A DNA stretch of 56,253 nucleotides from Planctomycetota bacterium (GCA_020851795.1 JADZCA010000109.1:1-56253); one strand, 5' to 3'. Numbered from the stretch's first letter, positions 26,198-35,178 are shown. The notes: a model not told the origin generated them from the sequence alone. Program-made: numbers and translations.

Positions 26198-27150
26198 GGC
26201 GCCCTCCTCGCGCGACGCGCCGCCCGCGAGAGCAGGCGCGCGACCAAGGTGTCGTAGCCCCAGCCCGCGGCCTGCGCCGCGACGGTCGCGTCGCCGCCGG
26301 CCTCGACGCTGGGGCGCGGGTTCGCCTCGAGCACGACCGGGCGGCCGTCGGGCGTGACCCGCAGGTCGATGCGCACGAAGCCGTCGAGGTCGAGCGCGCG
26401 GGCCGCGGCGCGCGCCGTCGCGACGACGCGCCGCGCGAGCGCGGGGGGCAGCGCCGCGACCGCGAGGCGCCCGCGGGGCGCGCCCGAGCCCCGGAAGCCC
26501 GTCCACTTGCGGGCGAAGCTGAGCACCGCGCCGGCGCCGTCGGCGGCGGGCAGCCGGACCGCGACCGGCGGCAGCGCGCGCAAAGGGCGGCCGACGAGCG
26601 TCACCGTGACCTCGTCGCCGGCCACGAACGACTCGACGACGGCGGTGTCGCCGCGCCGCAGGATGCGCCGCGCGGCGGCCTGCGCGGCGCGGCGCGTGGG
26701 CTGGAACGAGAGCCCGCGGCTCCCGTGCGCGTGCGCCGCCTTGACGACGAAGGGCGGCGCGAGCCGCGCCGGGACGCGGTCGGAGGCGTGCTCGAGCGCG
26801 ACGCCCGGGGCGACCGCGACGCCCGCGGCCTCCCACGCGCGGCGCGAGGCCGCCTTGTCGTCGGCGCGCGCCGCCGCGGCCGCGCGGGGCCCGACCAGCG
26901 TCGCGCCCGAGCGCTCGAGCTCGGCGCGCACCTGCGCGCGCAGCCACCCCTCGCCCCGCAGGGTGTCGGTGACGTCGAACACCGCGTCGGCGGCCGCGAG
27001 CCGCGCGAGCCCCGCGGGCAGGGCGTCGGCGTCCACCGCGAACGCTCGGTGGCCGAGGCGACGCAGCGCCGGCAGCAACGAGGCGTGGCAGCGGCACGGC
27101 GAGGAGGCCGTGTGGACGACGCCGACGGTCAGCGGGCGGGGGCGCGCCAT
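26194..27150 (-). CDS. ATP-grasp ligase, D-Ala-D-Ala ligase-like
   Basis: 318 residues. The central and C-terminal parts show the ATP-grasp pattern: PPFVVKAAHAHGSRGLSF (ATP-binding Lys and glycine loop, about 135-152), VVESFVAGDEVTVTLVG, and the metal-binding FVRIDLRVTPDGRPVVLEAN-PRPS near 275-300. It resembles D-Ala-D-Ala ligase but is shorter and the N-terminal domain is divergent, so the substrate is likely another amino acid or carboxylate. First gene of the operon with ChbG and GT4; a TACGAT -10 box 9 nt before the ATG suggests a leaderless transcript. An aminoacylated or amide-linked glycan product is a plausible but unproven outcome. Confidence 0.82.
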   Translation of the reverse strand: MARPRPLTVGVVHTASSPCRCHASLLPALRRLGHRAFAVDADALPAGLARLAAADAVFDVTDTLRGEGWLRAQVRAELERSGATLVGPRAAAAARADDKAASRRAWEAAGVAVAPGVALEHASDRVPARLAPPFVVKAAHAHGSRGLSFQPTRRAAQAAARRILRRGDTAVVESFVAGDEVTVTLVGRPLRALPPVAVRLPAADGAGAVLSFARKWTGFRGSGAPRGRLAVAALPPALARRVVATARAAARALDLDGFVRIDLRVTPDGRPVVLEANPRPSVEAGGDATVAAQAAGWGYDTLVARLLSRAARRARRAP

Positions 27151-27159
27151 GTCCGCCGG

Positions 27160-27165
27160 ATCGTA
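27160..27165 (-). promoter_or_regulatory. -10-like TACGAT (minus strand)
   Basis: TACGAT 9 nt upstream of the ATG at 27150; probable promoter of the ATP-grasp / ChbG / GT4 operon. Confidence 0.45.
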
Positions 27166-27279
27166 CGGGCCCGCTCGCGTCCGGCCACGCGCGCGTCGGA
27201 GGACCACACACGCGGGATCGCCGACCGCCGAATCCGCCCGACCCGCGCGGTCGCCCGGTGGCGGACATCCCATCCGGTG

Positions 27280-27285
27280 TAGGCT
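27280..27285 (+). promoter_or_regulatory. -10-like TAGGCT
   Basis: TAGGCT 6 nt upstream of the ATG at 27292; weak match and no -35. Confidence 0.3.
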
Positions 27286-27291
27286 GGTGGC

Positions 27292-27837
27292 ATGCACCTC
27301 GCCCGAACTCCGTGGATTGCCGCCGCCCTCTCGCTTTACCTCGCCGCGACCGCAGCCTCCCGAGCGGTCGGGGACGATCGCCCTAGCACGGCCCCCGAGT
27401 CGGTGGAACCCGTTTACGTCGACGTGACCGAGGTCGTCGGCGCGGAGACAAAGACCGTCCTGGATGCGACCAGGTCGGTCTACGGCGTACGCGAGGCCGA
27501 CTGGATCGTCGTAGGCAGCGAACTTCGCGCGGTGCGTGTCGTCGGCAAGGCGCCGGACCAAGTTCTCGTCGAGACCGCACGTCGCGCAGGGGCTGCGACT
27601 GCCACCATCGCCCCAGTCGTCACCAAGACGTTCGTGTTCGAGAAGAAGCTCCATTGCGCCGGGTGCATAGCCACGGTGAGTCGCGCGGTCCGCGCCGTCG
27701 CCGGCGTCAAGAGTTCGACAGTCTCGAGCGACTTGGCCACGGTCTCCGTGACGTACGACTCGCGGCGTGCGAAGGCGTCGGACATCGAGGCGGCGCTCGC
27801 GGCGGCCGGGAAGCCGGCCAAGGTCGGCGACCGATGA
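27292..27837 (+). CDS. Secreted heavy-metal-associated (HMA) domain protein
   Basis: 181 residues. Signal peptide (about 1-26), a central domain of unknown type (about 38-105), and a C-terminal HMA domain (about 108-178) with the metal motif LHCAGC (GMTCxxC-like) and the usual beta-alpha-beta continuation, ending in IEAALAAAGKPAKV. HMA domains bind Cu(I), Zn or Hg through the two cysteines. Periplasmic capture of metal and delivery to the efflux pump encoded just downstream is the natural reading, but inferred. First gene of a compositionally distinct region. Confidence 0.82.
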   Translation: MHLARTPWIAAALSLYLAATAASRAVGDDRPSTAPESVEPVYVDVTEVVGAETKTVLDATRSVYGVREADWIVVGSELRAVRVVGKAPDQVLVETARRAGAATATIAPVVTKTFVFEKKLHCAGCIATVSRAVRAVAGVKSSTVSSDLATVSVTYDSRRAKASDIEAALAAAGKPAKVGDR

Positions 27838-27865
27838 TTGTCGAGGTCCCAGACGTCAGCGTGGC

Positions 27866-27894
27866 TTGACAGCCCTCTCCTGTCCGTCTACCCT
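27866..27894 (+). promoter_or_regulatory. Sigma70-type promoter TTGACA-N17-TACCCT
   Basis: A perfect -35 TTGACA (27866-27871), 17-nt spacer and TACCCT (27889-27894). The -10 ends 7 nt before the GTG at 27902, so the first gene of the RND operon would be leaderless. Confidence 0.7.
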
Positions 27895-27901
27895 CGTCCG
27901 G

Positions 27902-28348
27902 GTGCGCGTCTCGCCGGTCATCGTCTGCCTGACGTTGGTGCTTGTGACGGTCTCCACCGTCGTGCGCACGCACCAATGCTGCGATCACGACTCGCATGGC
28001 AGTCGACAGGCCGTCTCCGCGGACACGTCGGGCTCGCGCCGCTCGCCCGAGCGGTCGCCGACCGCGGCGCGCGCCGGAGCACGCGAGCGCTGCAGGCACG
28101 ACGTCGGGCCCTCCGACCACCGCCCGGACGACGGAGGCGGACCGCTGGATCGTTGCTGCGCCGACCGCCCGACCCTCGCCGCAAGTCAGCCCCCCGCTCC
28201 GCCTCGCATCTTGGCGGGGGAAGCGTCCGCGATCCTCACCGGGGCGGAGCCGGCTCGCACCGACACGGCGGCGAGTGCCGACCGGCGCTCGGACCCCCGC
28301 GCGCGCCGCACTGCCCGCACGGCACGCCGCGCCGTTCTCCGCATCTGA
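27902..28348 (+). CDS. Small secreted Cys/His-rich protein heading the RND operon
   Basis: 148 residues from GTG, set by the consensus promoter just upstream. A hydrophobic signal (VSPVIVCLTLVLVTVSTVV, about 3-21), then RTHQCCDHDSHG and, further on, ERCRHDVGPSDHRPDD and DRCCADRP: Cys-Cys and His-Asp clusters likely to bind metal. The remainder is Arg/Ala/Ser-rich. It occupies the same position, ahead of TolC-like and HlyD-like genes, as the protein at 22758. No family recognised; a periplasmic metal-binding role is inferred. The gap to the next gene is 61 bp. Confidence 0.55.
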   Translation: MRVSPVIVCLTLVLVTVSTVVRTHQCCDHDSHGSRQAVSADTSGSRRSPERSPTAARAGARERCRHDVGPSDHRPDDGGGPLDRCCADRPTLAASQPPAPPRILAGEASAILTGAEPARTDTAASADRRSDPRARRTARTARRAVLRI

Positions 28349-28409
28349 CGCACCTCGCGCCGAGCGTCCCGCCTCGGTCGGTCGGTTCGCAGGTCTGGCG
28401 GAGAGTCCC

Positions 28410-29645
28410 ATGCGAGTCGTGCCCCGTTCGTGGTTGCTGTCTGCCTCGCTGTCGGTGCTGGCCGCGGGGTCAGGTGGATGCCGCGCCTACCGACCGGCGC
28501 CCTTGGCGGACGCAGTTCGCCTCACGCGCGAACCCGAAGAGGCGCCCCCGGGGCCGCTGACGTTCGACGATGCTGCGAACTGGGCGTGTCTCCACAACCC
28601 GAAGGTACTCGCGGCCGCCGCGCGCGCGCAAGCCTCAGCGCTCGAACCCGGTCGCGCGCCCATCGGATTCGGCGTGGGGCTGGACTCCGATGGTCGCGGG
28701 GAGGCGGAGGCCGAATTGGATCTCACTTCGATCGTCGGGATCGGGACCGCCGCGGCTCGCCGGCGACTGGTCGCCTCGATCGAAGCCGAGGCCCTCCGGG
28801 CGCTGGACGCTGTCGTCCGGACGAACACGATCGCGCTCGCCGAGGCCTTCGCAGTCGAACGGGAGATCCGATCACTCCCGCCGATCGAAGCACCGCCCGA
28901 CCCCCAAGCCTTCGTCCGCGCCGGCTTGGAGACGAGCGCCGCGGAGCGGACCGTCAACGCAATACGCCTTGCGCACCGATCCGCGACGGCGGCTCGGGAG
29001 AGCGCACTCGTCGCGAGCCGAACCGCGCTCGCGGAGGCGCTCGGTCTGACAGGCGCGCCCCCCCCACCGATCGTCGTGCCTGATGAATCTTGGCCGCCCG
29101 TACCTGCTGACGTCGACCCGTCCGCCGTGGCGGACCGCGCCGACGTTCGTCGGAGCGCCGCATCGTTCGACGTCGCCGACGCCGAGTTGCGGCGGGCGGT
29201 GGCCGCACAGTACCCCGACCTCGTCTTGGCGCCGGGCTTGGCGTTGGATCCTTCGGCCATGTTCGGCGCGGTTCGACTGCGGCTCCCGGTGGGGGCGGGC
29301 CGGCAGGTGGTCGCAGCAGAGGCGCTGAGAGAGGCCGCGCGTCACGAGTACGCCGCGACCGTCGCGACCGCCGTCGCCGACCTCCGCCGGACCCGCGCCG
29401 CGTGGGAGGCGTCGGTCGCGTCGCGCGCCGCGGCGCGCGCACGGTTCGAGGCCGACGCCGACCTACTACACGCAGCGCGTCTTCGGCTCGAAACCGGCGA
29501 CTCCGGGCTGATGGAACTCGTGCTCGCGGCCCGAGACCTCGTCGACGCCGGCGACGACCTGCGGGACGCAGCCGTCGAAGTGGGCCGCGCTCGCGTCGCC
29601 GTCGCGGTCGCCACGGGGTGGCCGGGCCCGCGTTCGCCACGGTAG
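28410..29645 (+). CDS. TolC-like outer-membrane efflux protein (CusC/CzcC-type lipoprotein)
   Basis: 411 residues. Signal with lipobox (AGSGGCRAYRPAPL), then two TolC/OEP repeats: FDDAANWACLHNPKVLAAAA, long helices, PDLVLAPGLALDPSAMFGAV at the start of repeat two, and ARLRLETGDSGLMELVLAARD. The outer-membrane channel of the RND pump encoded downstream. Identical in length to the paralog at 21408 and sharing its signature motifs, so the two descend from one gene, but the codon style differs markedly. Start ATG 28410; a longer frame exists upstream but overlaps the previous gene. Confidence 0.88.
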   Translation: MRVVPRSWLLSASLSVLAAGSGGCRAYRPAPLADAVRLTREPEEAPPGPLTFDDAANWACLHNPKVLAAAARAQASALEPGRAPIGFGVGLDSDGRGEAEAELDLTSIVGIGTAAARRRLVASIEAEALRALDAVVRTNTIALAEAFAVEREIRSLPPIEAPPDPQAFVRAGLETSAAERTVNAIRLAHRSATAARESALVASRTALAEALGLTGAPPPPIVVPDESWPPVPADVDPSAVADRADVRRSAASFDVADAELRRAVAAQYPDLVLAPGLALDPSAMFGAVRLRLPVGAGRQVVAAEALREAARHEYAATVATAVADLRRTRAAWEASVASRAAARARFEADADLLHAARLRLETGDSGLMELVLAARDLVDAGDDLRDAAVEVGRARVAVAVATGWPGPRSPR

Positions 29646-29708
29646 AAGCCCCCGGCCCCCAACCCGACCGAACCTCGTTCCCGACCATGGCCTTGCCAGG
29701 AGCGTCCG

Positions 29709-31394
29709 ATGACCGATCTCGTCCCCGTCCCGGAGTCCTCAGCCACGGTGACACGACGCGGCCGCCTCGTCGCCGGAGGCATCACCGCGATGTTGCTGAC
29801 AGCGGTCGGCGTCGCCGGAGGCTGGGTCGCCGCCCGTCAGGGGGGGGCGGGTTCGGCGGGCGGGCACGGGGAGGGACCACCGCACGACACGGCGCACGAT
29901 GCGCCCGCGATCGCGGCGCAGACGCTGAGGACGCTCGGCGTCGAGACGGGCGAGTTGCGGCTCTCCACGTTCGTCCGGACGCGGGACGTCCCCGGAGTCG
30001 TCGAGTCACGCGCGGACTCGCACCGTGACGCGTTCGCGCCGGTCGCGGGAGTCGTCCGCCGCGTGCTGGTCCGACCGGGGCAGGTCGTCACCGCCGGCGA
30101 ACCGATCGTCGACCTCGCGCGCGACGCGTATCCCCGACCCAACCTCGCGCTCACCGACGCTGTGCTGCGTCCGCTCAACGAGGAGTTCCATCGCGCGATC
30201 ACGGACCTGCGGAACGCGGCGCAGGCGCTCGCGATCAGCAGAGAGGAACTCGCACGCATCCGTGCGGCGGTCTCGGGCGCGGGCTCAGCAGGCCTGCTCC
30301 CCGGTCGTCGCGAGATCGAACTCGCCAACGACGAACGACGGGCGCTCGCCTCCCTGGAGAGCGCACGTGCCGACGCCCGCATCCACGGTCTGTCGGACGA
30401 AGACGTCGCGCGGATCGAGTCAGGCGGGGCCCTCGCCTACACTTCGCCCCCGGTGCGCGCTGTCCTGCAGCGGAATCGGCTCTGGGGACCCGAGGGCGAC
30501 GCGATCCTCGACGCCCTCCCGGAAGCGGACCGCGACAACCCGTACGTCCTCGCAGTGGTCGGCGAGCTCGTCGCGTCGCGCCGCCTGTCACCGGCGTTGG
30601 TCAACGCGGTGCGGACGCGGCCCGCGCTCGCCAACGCGTTCCTCGACGTAGCAGGTCTCATCCAGGCTGGCGCGACCGCCGAGTCGCTGGCGTGGCTGGC
30701 CGAGGCCGGCGCGCTGGACCCGATCGTCGTGGTGCGTTGCCCGCCCGACCTCCCCGACGCGGACGTGGACTCGGTGGCCGTGCGACCGGGCCAACGAGTC
30801 GAGGCGGGCAGTGCACTTCTGACGCTCGCGGACGAGCGCGAGATGCGTCTCGTGGTCGCACCGGCAGGCGAGGACATCGCAGCGATCGAGGAGTCGTATC
30901 GTCGCCAGGAGCCGCTGGTCGCAGAACCGCTCGTCGTGCGGTCGGGGCCACGACTCGGCGACGTGCGGGTCGCGCGCATGGCGTCCGCCGAGGGACGAGA
31001 GTCGAGGCCCATGGCGTGGATCTCCCTTCCGAACGAGCCGCTCGGGACGACGGAACTGGCTCCGGGCGTCCGGGCACGCACGTGGCGGCTCCGCGCCGGG
31101 ACTCGCTACGTCGTGAAGGTCCCAGTGGAGCGGCTCGAGAAGCGGTTCGTGCTACCCGCGGACGCGGTCGTGTCGCGCGGCGCCGACCAGGTCGTGTTCC
31201 TGCGTGCGGGATCGTCGTTCCGCGCAGTCGCGGTCCACGTGGAGCACCGGGACGCGGCGGTGTCGGTGGTCGCCGACGACGGTCCGCTGTTTGAGGGCGA
31301 CTCCGCCGTCCTCCGTGGCGCCTATGCCCTCTCGCTCGCGCTGCAGGCGGGTCAGGGCGCCGCGGCGGACCCCCACGCTGGTCACCAGCACTGA
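29709..31394 (+). CDS. RND periplasmic adaptor (CusB/CzcB-like) with large insert
   Basis: 561 residues, longer than usual for CusB/CzcB adaptors (about 400). One N-terminal helix (about 22-42), a first lipoyl half (VAGVVRRVLVRPGQVVTAGE near 112-131), then about 220 residues of helical sequence, the second lipoyl half (VAVRPGQRVEAGSALLTLAD near 356), barrel and membrane-proximal domains, and a His-rich C-terminal end (DPHAGHQH). Joins the inner-membrane RND protein to the TolC-like channel; the terminal histidines could bind metal. The insert between lipoyl halves is odd and includes short helical units resembling repeats. Stop is 11 nt before the pump gene. Confidence 0.86.
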   Translation: MTDLVPVPESSATVTRRGRLVAGGITAMLLTAVGVAGGWVAARQGGAGSAGGHGEGPPHDTAHDAPAIAAQTLRTLGVETGELRLSTFVRTRDVPGVVESRADSHRDAFAPVAGVVRRVLVRPGQVVTAGEPIVDLARDAYPRPNLALTDAVLRPLNEEFHRAITDLRNAAQALAISREELARIRAAVSGAGSAGLLPGRREIELANDERRALASLESARADARIHGLSDEDVARIESGGALAYTSPPVRAVLQRNRLWGPEGDAILDALPEADRDNPYVLAVVGELVASRRLSPALVNAVRTRPALANAFLDVAGLIQAGATAESLAWLAEAGALDPIVVVRCPPDLPDADVDSVAVRPGQRVEAGSALLTLADEREMRLVVAPAGEDIAAIEESYRRQEPLVAEPLVVRSGPRLGDVRVARMASAEGRESRPMAWISLPNEPLGTTELAPGVRARTWRLRAGTRYVVKVPVERLEKRFVLPADAVVSRGADQVVFLRAGSSFRAVAVHVEHRDAAVSVVADDGPLFEGDSAVLRGAYALSLALQAGQGAAADPHAGHQH

Positions 31395-31405
31395 CGGGAG
31401 GGCAC

Positions 31406-34400
31406 ATGTTCAATCTGAATCGAGTGATCGCCGGTAGCCTTCGCACGCGCGGCGGCATCGCGGCGGTCGCGCTGGTCGTGTCGGTGTGGGGCCTCGTGAC
31501 CGCGGCGACGCTACCCGTCGACGTGCTGCCCGACCTCAACCGACCGACAGTCACCGTCCTGTCGGACGCGCACGGGCTCGTGCCGGAAGACGTCGAGCGG
31601 CTCGTGACGCGCCCGATCGAGCAGGCCGTGGCCGGGGCCACCGGCGTGACACGCGTTCGCTCGTCGAGCGGGCTCGGCATGTCGGTGGTGTACGTCGAGT
31701 TCGGCTGGGGGACGGACCTGTTTCGGAACCGCCAGATCGTGCAGGAGAAGCTGGCGAGCGTCCGGAGTCAGTTGCCTCCCGACGTGGTCTCTGAGATGGC
31801 GCCCGTCTCGAGCATCATGGGGCAGATCCTGCAAGTCGGACTCCGAAGCAAGTCCGGCGGAACGGACACGGTCCAACTCCGGCTGCTCGCCGACAGCGTG
31901 GTCCGACCGCGGCTGCGCTCGATCTCAGGCGTGGCACAGGTCATCCCGATCGGGGGTTCGCCGAGGCAGATGCAAGTGGTCGTGGACGCGCGCGCGCTCC
32001 GCGCGTTCGAGGTGTCGCTCGACGAGGTGGAGGCGGCGGTCCGCGCGGCGAACGCGTTCGGGTCGGGCGGCGTGCTCCGGGTGGGCCCCGAGGGCCCGCT
32101 CGTCACCGTGCCCGGGCTCGTCCGCACGCCTGATGACCTAGCGCAGGCGGTGGTGCGGTCCGACCCCGTCCGTCCGATCACGCTCTCCGACGTCGCACAC
32201 GTCGAGTTCGGACCGTCGGCGGTCAAGGCGGGCGAGGCCGGGGTGGGAGGCTCGCCGGGCGTCATCCTGACCGTCCTGAAGCAGCCGGACGCCGACACGG
32301 TAGAGCTCACCGGACGCATCCACGCGGAGCTCGCTTCGCTCGCGCCCTCGCTGCCCAGCGATGTCGAGGTCGAGCCGTCCCTCTACGAACAGGCGGGTTT
32401 CATCCACCGCGCCATCGAGAACGTGGAAGAGGCGGTGCGCGACGGCGCGATCCTCGTCGTGGTCATCCTGTTCCTCTTCCTCCTCAACCTCAGGACGACC
32501 CTGATCACTCTCACCGCGATTCCGCTCTCGATCGCCCTCACGGCGATCGTCTTCCACATCGGCGGCATCTCGATCAACACGATGACGTTGGGCGGCCTCG
32601 CCGTCGCCATCGGCGCGCTCGTCGACGATGCGATCGTGGACGTCGAAAACGTGTTTCGACGACTGCGGGAGAACCGGATCGCCGCCCACCCGCTGCACCC
32701 GATCCTGGTCGTGTACCGCGCCTCGTCCGAGGTTCGGAAGCCGATCCTCGTCGGAACGCTGCTGGTGGTGGTCGTCTATGCGCCGCTGTTCGCGCTGTCT
32801 GGCATGGAGGGCCGCCTCTTCGTCCCGATCGGCCTCGCATACGTGATCAGCATCTTGGCGTCGCTCGTCGTATCGCTGACCGTGACGCCCGTGCTGTGCC
32901 TGTGGCTGCTCCCGAATGCGAAGGCGACGGCCCGCCGGAGCGAGGGCGTCGTCGTGCGGTCGGTCAAGGCGGCGGGCGGTCGCGCGATGGCATTCTCGTG
33001 CCGCCACCCGTGGGCGATCAGTGGCGTGGTCCTCGCCGCCGCCTGCACGTCGGTGTTCGTGCTCGCGCACCGCGGAACCGAGTTTCTCCCGCCGTTCAAC
33101 GAGGGGAGCGCACAGATCAACTTGATCCTGCCGCCCGGCGCCAGCCTCGACACGTCCGACGCGTTCGGAAAGCGACTGGAAGCGATCATTTCGGGAGTGC
33201 GTGGCGTGGCGACGATCGGCAGGAAGACCGGTCGAGGCGAGGGTGACGAGCACGCGGAGGGCGTCAACTTCTCAGAGGCAATCGTCAGCTTCGACCCGTC
33301 GGCGGGTCGGTCGCGGGAGGATACGATCCGAGAGATCCGGGAGCGCGTTGCGGACGAGTTCCCCGGGGTCGCCACCAACGTCGAGCAACCTCTCGCGCAC
33401 TTGCTCACCCACTTGCTGTCCGGCGTGAACGCTCAGGTGGCCATCAAGATCTTCGGCTCGGACTTCGAGACGCTTCGCGGCGTGGCGCGGCGGGTCGAGG
33501 CCGCTGTGCGCCCGCTGCCAGGCGTCACCGACCTGTTCGTGGAACCTCAGGTGCTGATGCGCCAGATCAACGTAGCACCGAGGCGCGACGAATTGGCGCG
33601 GCGCGGCGTTCCAGTCGACCGAGTGGCCCGCACGGTCGAGCTCGGCATGGAGGGCGCGGAGGTGGCCCGGATCATCACTGGACCCATCTCGTATCCCGTG
33701 GTCGTCCGGCTCCGTGCGGCGGACCGCGCCGACGTCGACGCGATCCGAAGCCTCCTCGTGTCCACCGACGAGGGTCCGGTGCGCCTGGAAGAGGTGGCCG
33801 ACGTCGTCACGACGTGGACGCCCAACAACATCAATCACGAGGATGCGTCACGGCGAATCGTGGTACAGCACAACGTGCAGGGTCGCTCGCTGGGCGACGT
33901 GGTCGCCGACATCGAGCGCGCGATCGCCCCGATCCGGGCCGACTTGGCGCGTACACCCGGGACGACTGTCCGCCTCTCGGGGCAGTTCGAGGCGCAGCAG
34001 GAGGCCTCTCGACGACTGCTCTGGCTGTCGATCGCCGCGTTCCTCGCGATGTTCGGGGTGCTGTACGGGCACTACCGGTCTATCAACTTGGCCGCGCAAG
34101 TGCTGGCCGCGATCCCGATGGCGATGATCGGGGCGGTCTTCGCGATCGTCGCGACCGACCAAACGGTGTCGATCGCGGTGCTCGTCGGGCTGATCTCGCT
34201 GGCGGGGATCGCCGCGCGAAACAGCATCCTCCTCGTGGACCACTACCTGCACGTGATGAAGGAGGAACGCATGCCGTTCGGCGTGCCGATGATCCTGAAG
34301 GCAGGCAAGGAGCGGCTGATCCCGGTGCTCATGACCGCGCTGTGCACGGGCATCGCCCTCGTCCCGATCGCCTTGACTCCGGACCGCCCGGGTCGCGAAC

Positions 34401-34651
34401 TTCTCTACCCGGTGGCGACGGTGATCTTGGGGGGGCTCGTCTCGAGCACCCTGCTCGACTTGCTCGTCACCCCCGGCCTGTTCCTGGTCCTCGGGCGGCG
34501 CGCCGCGAAGTCGCACACGGAGCACCGCGAGCCGCGCGACCGCGTGGCCGAGATGCTCATCGAGGATCTCCATCTGCACGCGACGCCGGTTCACGGGCCG
34601 CCCGGCGCGCACGACTCCCCTCCCTCTCGGCCCCCGGAGAACTCCCGATGA
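31406..34651 (+). CDS. Heavy-metal efflux RND transporter (CusA/CzcA family)
   Basis: 1081 residues, full length for HME-RND pumps. Twelve membrane helices in the standard 1+5+1+5 order; the N-terminal helix precedes VDVLPDLNRPTVTVLSD. Helix 4 carries the proton-relay motif GALVDDAIVDVENVFRRL, with several acidic residues. The two large periplasmic loops and LVGLISLAGIAARNSILLVDH near residue 930 are typical. It exports metal ions from the periplasm or cytosol using the proton gradient. The exact metal (Cu/Ag versus Zn/Co/Cd or other) cannot be settled by eye. The stop overlaps the next start (ATGA). Confidence 0.92.
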   Translation: MFNLNRVIAGSLRTRGGIAAVALVVSVWGLVTAATLPVDVLPDLNRPTVTVLSDAHGLVPEDVERLVTRPIEQAVAGATGVTRVRSSSGLGMSVVYVEFGWGTDLFRNRQIVQEKLASVRSQLPPDVVSEMAPVSSIMGQILQVGLRSKSGGTDTVQLRLLADSVVRPRLRSISGVAQVIPIGGSPRQMQVVVDARALRAFEVSLDEVEAAVRAANAFGSGGVLRVGPEGPLVTVPGLVRTPDDLAQAVVRSDPVRPITLSDVAHVEFGPSAVKAGEAGVGGSPGVILTVLKQPDADTVELTGRIHAELASLAPSLPSDVEVEPSLYEQAGFIHRAIENVEEAVRDGAILVVVILFLFLLNLRTTLITLTAIPLSIALTAIVFHIGGISINTMTLGGLAVAIGALVDDAIVDVENVFRRLRENRIAAHPLHPILVVYRASSEVRKPILVGTLLVVVVYAPLFALSGMEGRLFVPIGLAYVISILASLVVSLTVTPVLCLWLLPNAKATARRSEGVVVRSVKAAGGRAMAFSCRHPWAISGVVLAAACTSVFVLAHRGTEFLPPFNEGSAQINLILPPGASLDTSDAFGKRLEAIISGVRGVATIGRKTGRGEGDEHAEGVNFSEAIVSFDPSAGRSREDTIREIRERVADEFPGVATNVEQPLAHLLTHLLSGVNAQVAIKIFGSDFETLRGVARRVEAAVRPLPGVTDLFVEPQVLMRQINVAPRRDELARRGVPVDRVARTVELGMEGAEVARIITGPISYPVVVRLRAADRADVDAIRSLLVSTDEGPVRLEEVADVVTTWTPNNINHEDASRRIVVQHNVQGRSLGDVVADIERAIAPIRADLARTPGTTVRLSGQFEAQQEASRRLLWLSIAAFLAMFGVLYGHYRSINLAAQVLAAIPMAMIGAVFAIVATDQTVSIAVLVGLISLAGIAARNSILLVDHYLHVMKEERMPFGVPMILKAGKERLIPVLMTALCTGIALVPIALTPDRPGRELLYPVATVILGGLVSSTLLDLLVTPGLFLVLGRRAAKSHTEHREPRDRVAEMLIEDLHLHATPVHGPPGAHDSPPSRPPENSR

Positions 34652-35121
34652 GATCCCTTCGCTGGGTTGCCGCGGCACTCGCCGCGACGCTCGCCGCGTG
34701 TTCCGACGACAAGGGCGGAGCCACCTCAAAGCCCCCGCCCACCTCCCCGGCCGACGCGCACGCCGACGAGCACAAGGCTCCGCACGGCGGCGAACTGCTC
34801 GAACTCGGAGAGCACGAGGCCCACCTCGAGATCGTGCACGACCACAAGGGTGGCAACATGACCGTGTACGTCTTGGACGGCGAACTCAAGTCGCCGATCT
34901 CCGTCGCCCCCCCAACGGTCACGATACGGACGAAGGACGGCAACCAGGAGTTCACGCTGACGGCGGTCAATCCGAAGCCGGACGGCACCGCGGACACCTG
35001 GAAGGGGAGCCACCCGGGACTGGTCGCCGACCCGTGGGACGGGCGGATCCGCCTGACCGTTCGGGGGAAGGCCTTCCAGTCGCCGCTGGAGGGTGAGAGC
35101 CACGAAGGCCACGGGCACTAG
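34648..35121 (+). CDS. His-rich lipoprotein of the metal-efflux operon
   Basis: 157 residues. Signal with lipobox (TLAACSDD), then an unusually His/Glu/Asp-rich segment: DAHADEHKAPHGGELLELGEHEAHLEIVH... (about residues 35-65), followed by beta strands (NMTVYVLDGE, PPTVTIRT) and a terminal SHEGHGH. Likely periplasmic metal binding linked to the pump whose gene overlaps it by ATGA. Similar small His-rich proteins occur in Cus/Czc-type operons. Last gene before a strong terminator. Confidence 0.78.
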   Translation: MRSLRWVAAALAATLAACSDDKGGATSKPPPTSPADAHADEHKAPHGGELLELGEHEAHLEIVHDHKGGNMTVYVLDGELKSPISVAPPTVTIRTKDGNQEFTLTAVNPKPDGTADTWKGSHPGLVADPWDGRIRLTVRGKAFQSPLEGESHEGHGH

Positions 35122-35150
35122 CCCCGGGAGACATGTTCCCACCCGACCGC

Positions 35151-35178
35151 GGGGGAGGGGTGCGTACCCGCCTCCCCC
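35151..35178 (+). terminator. Hairpin terminator of the RND operon
   Basis: GGGGGAGG (35151-35158) pairs perfectly with CCTCCCCC (35171-35178), 30 nt after the stop codon of the last operon gene. No T-run follows. Confidence 0.6.
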
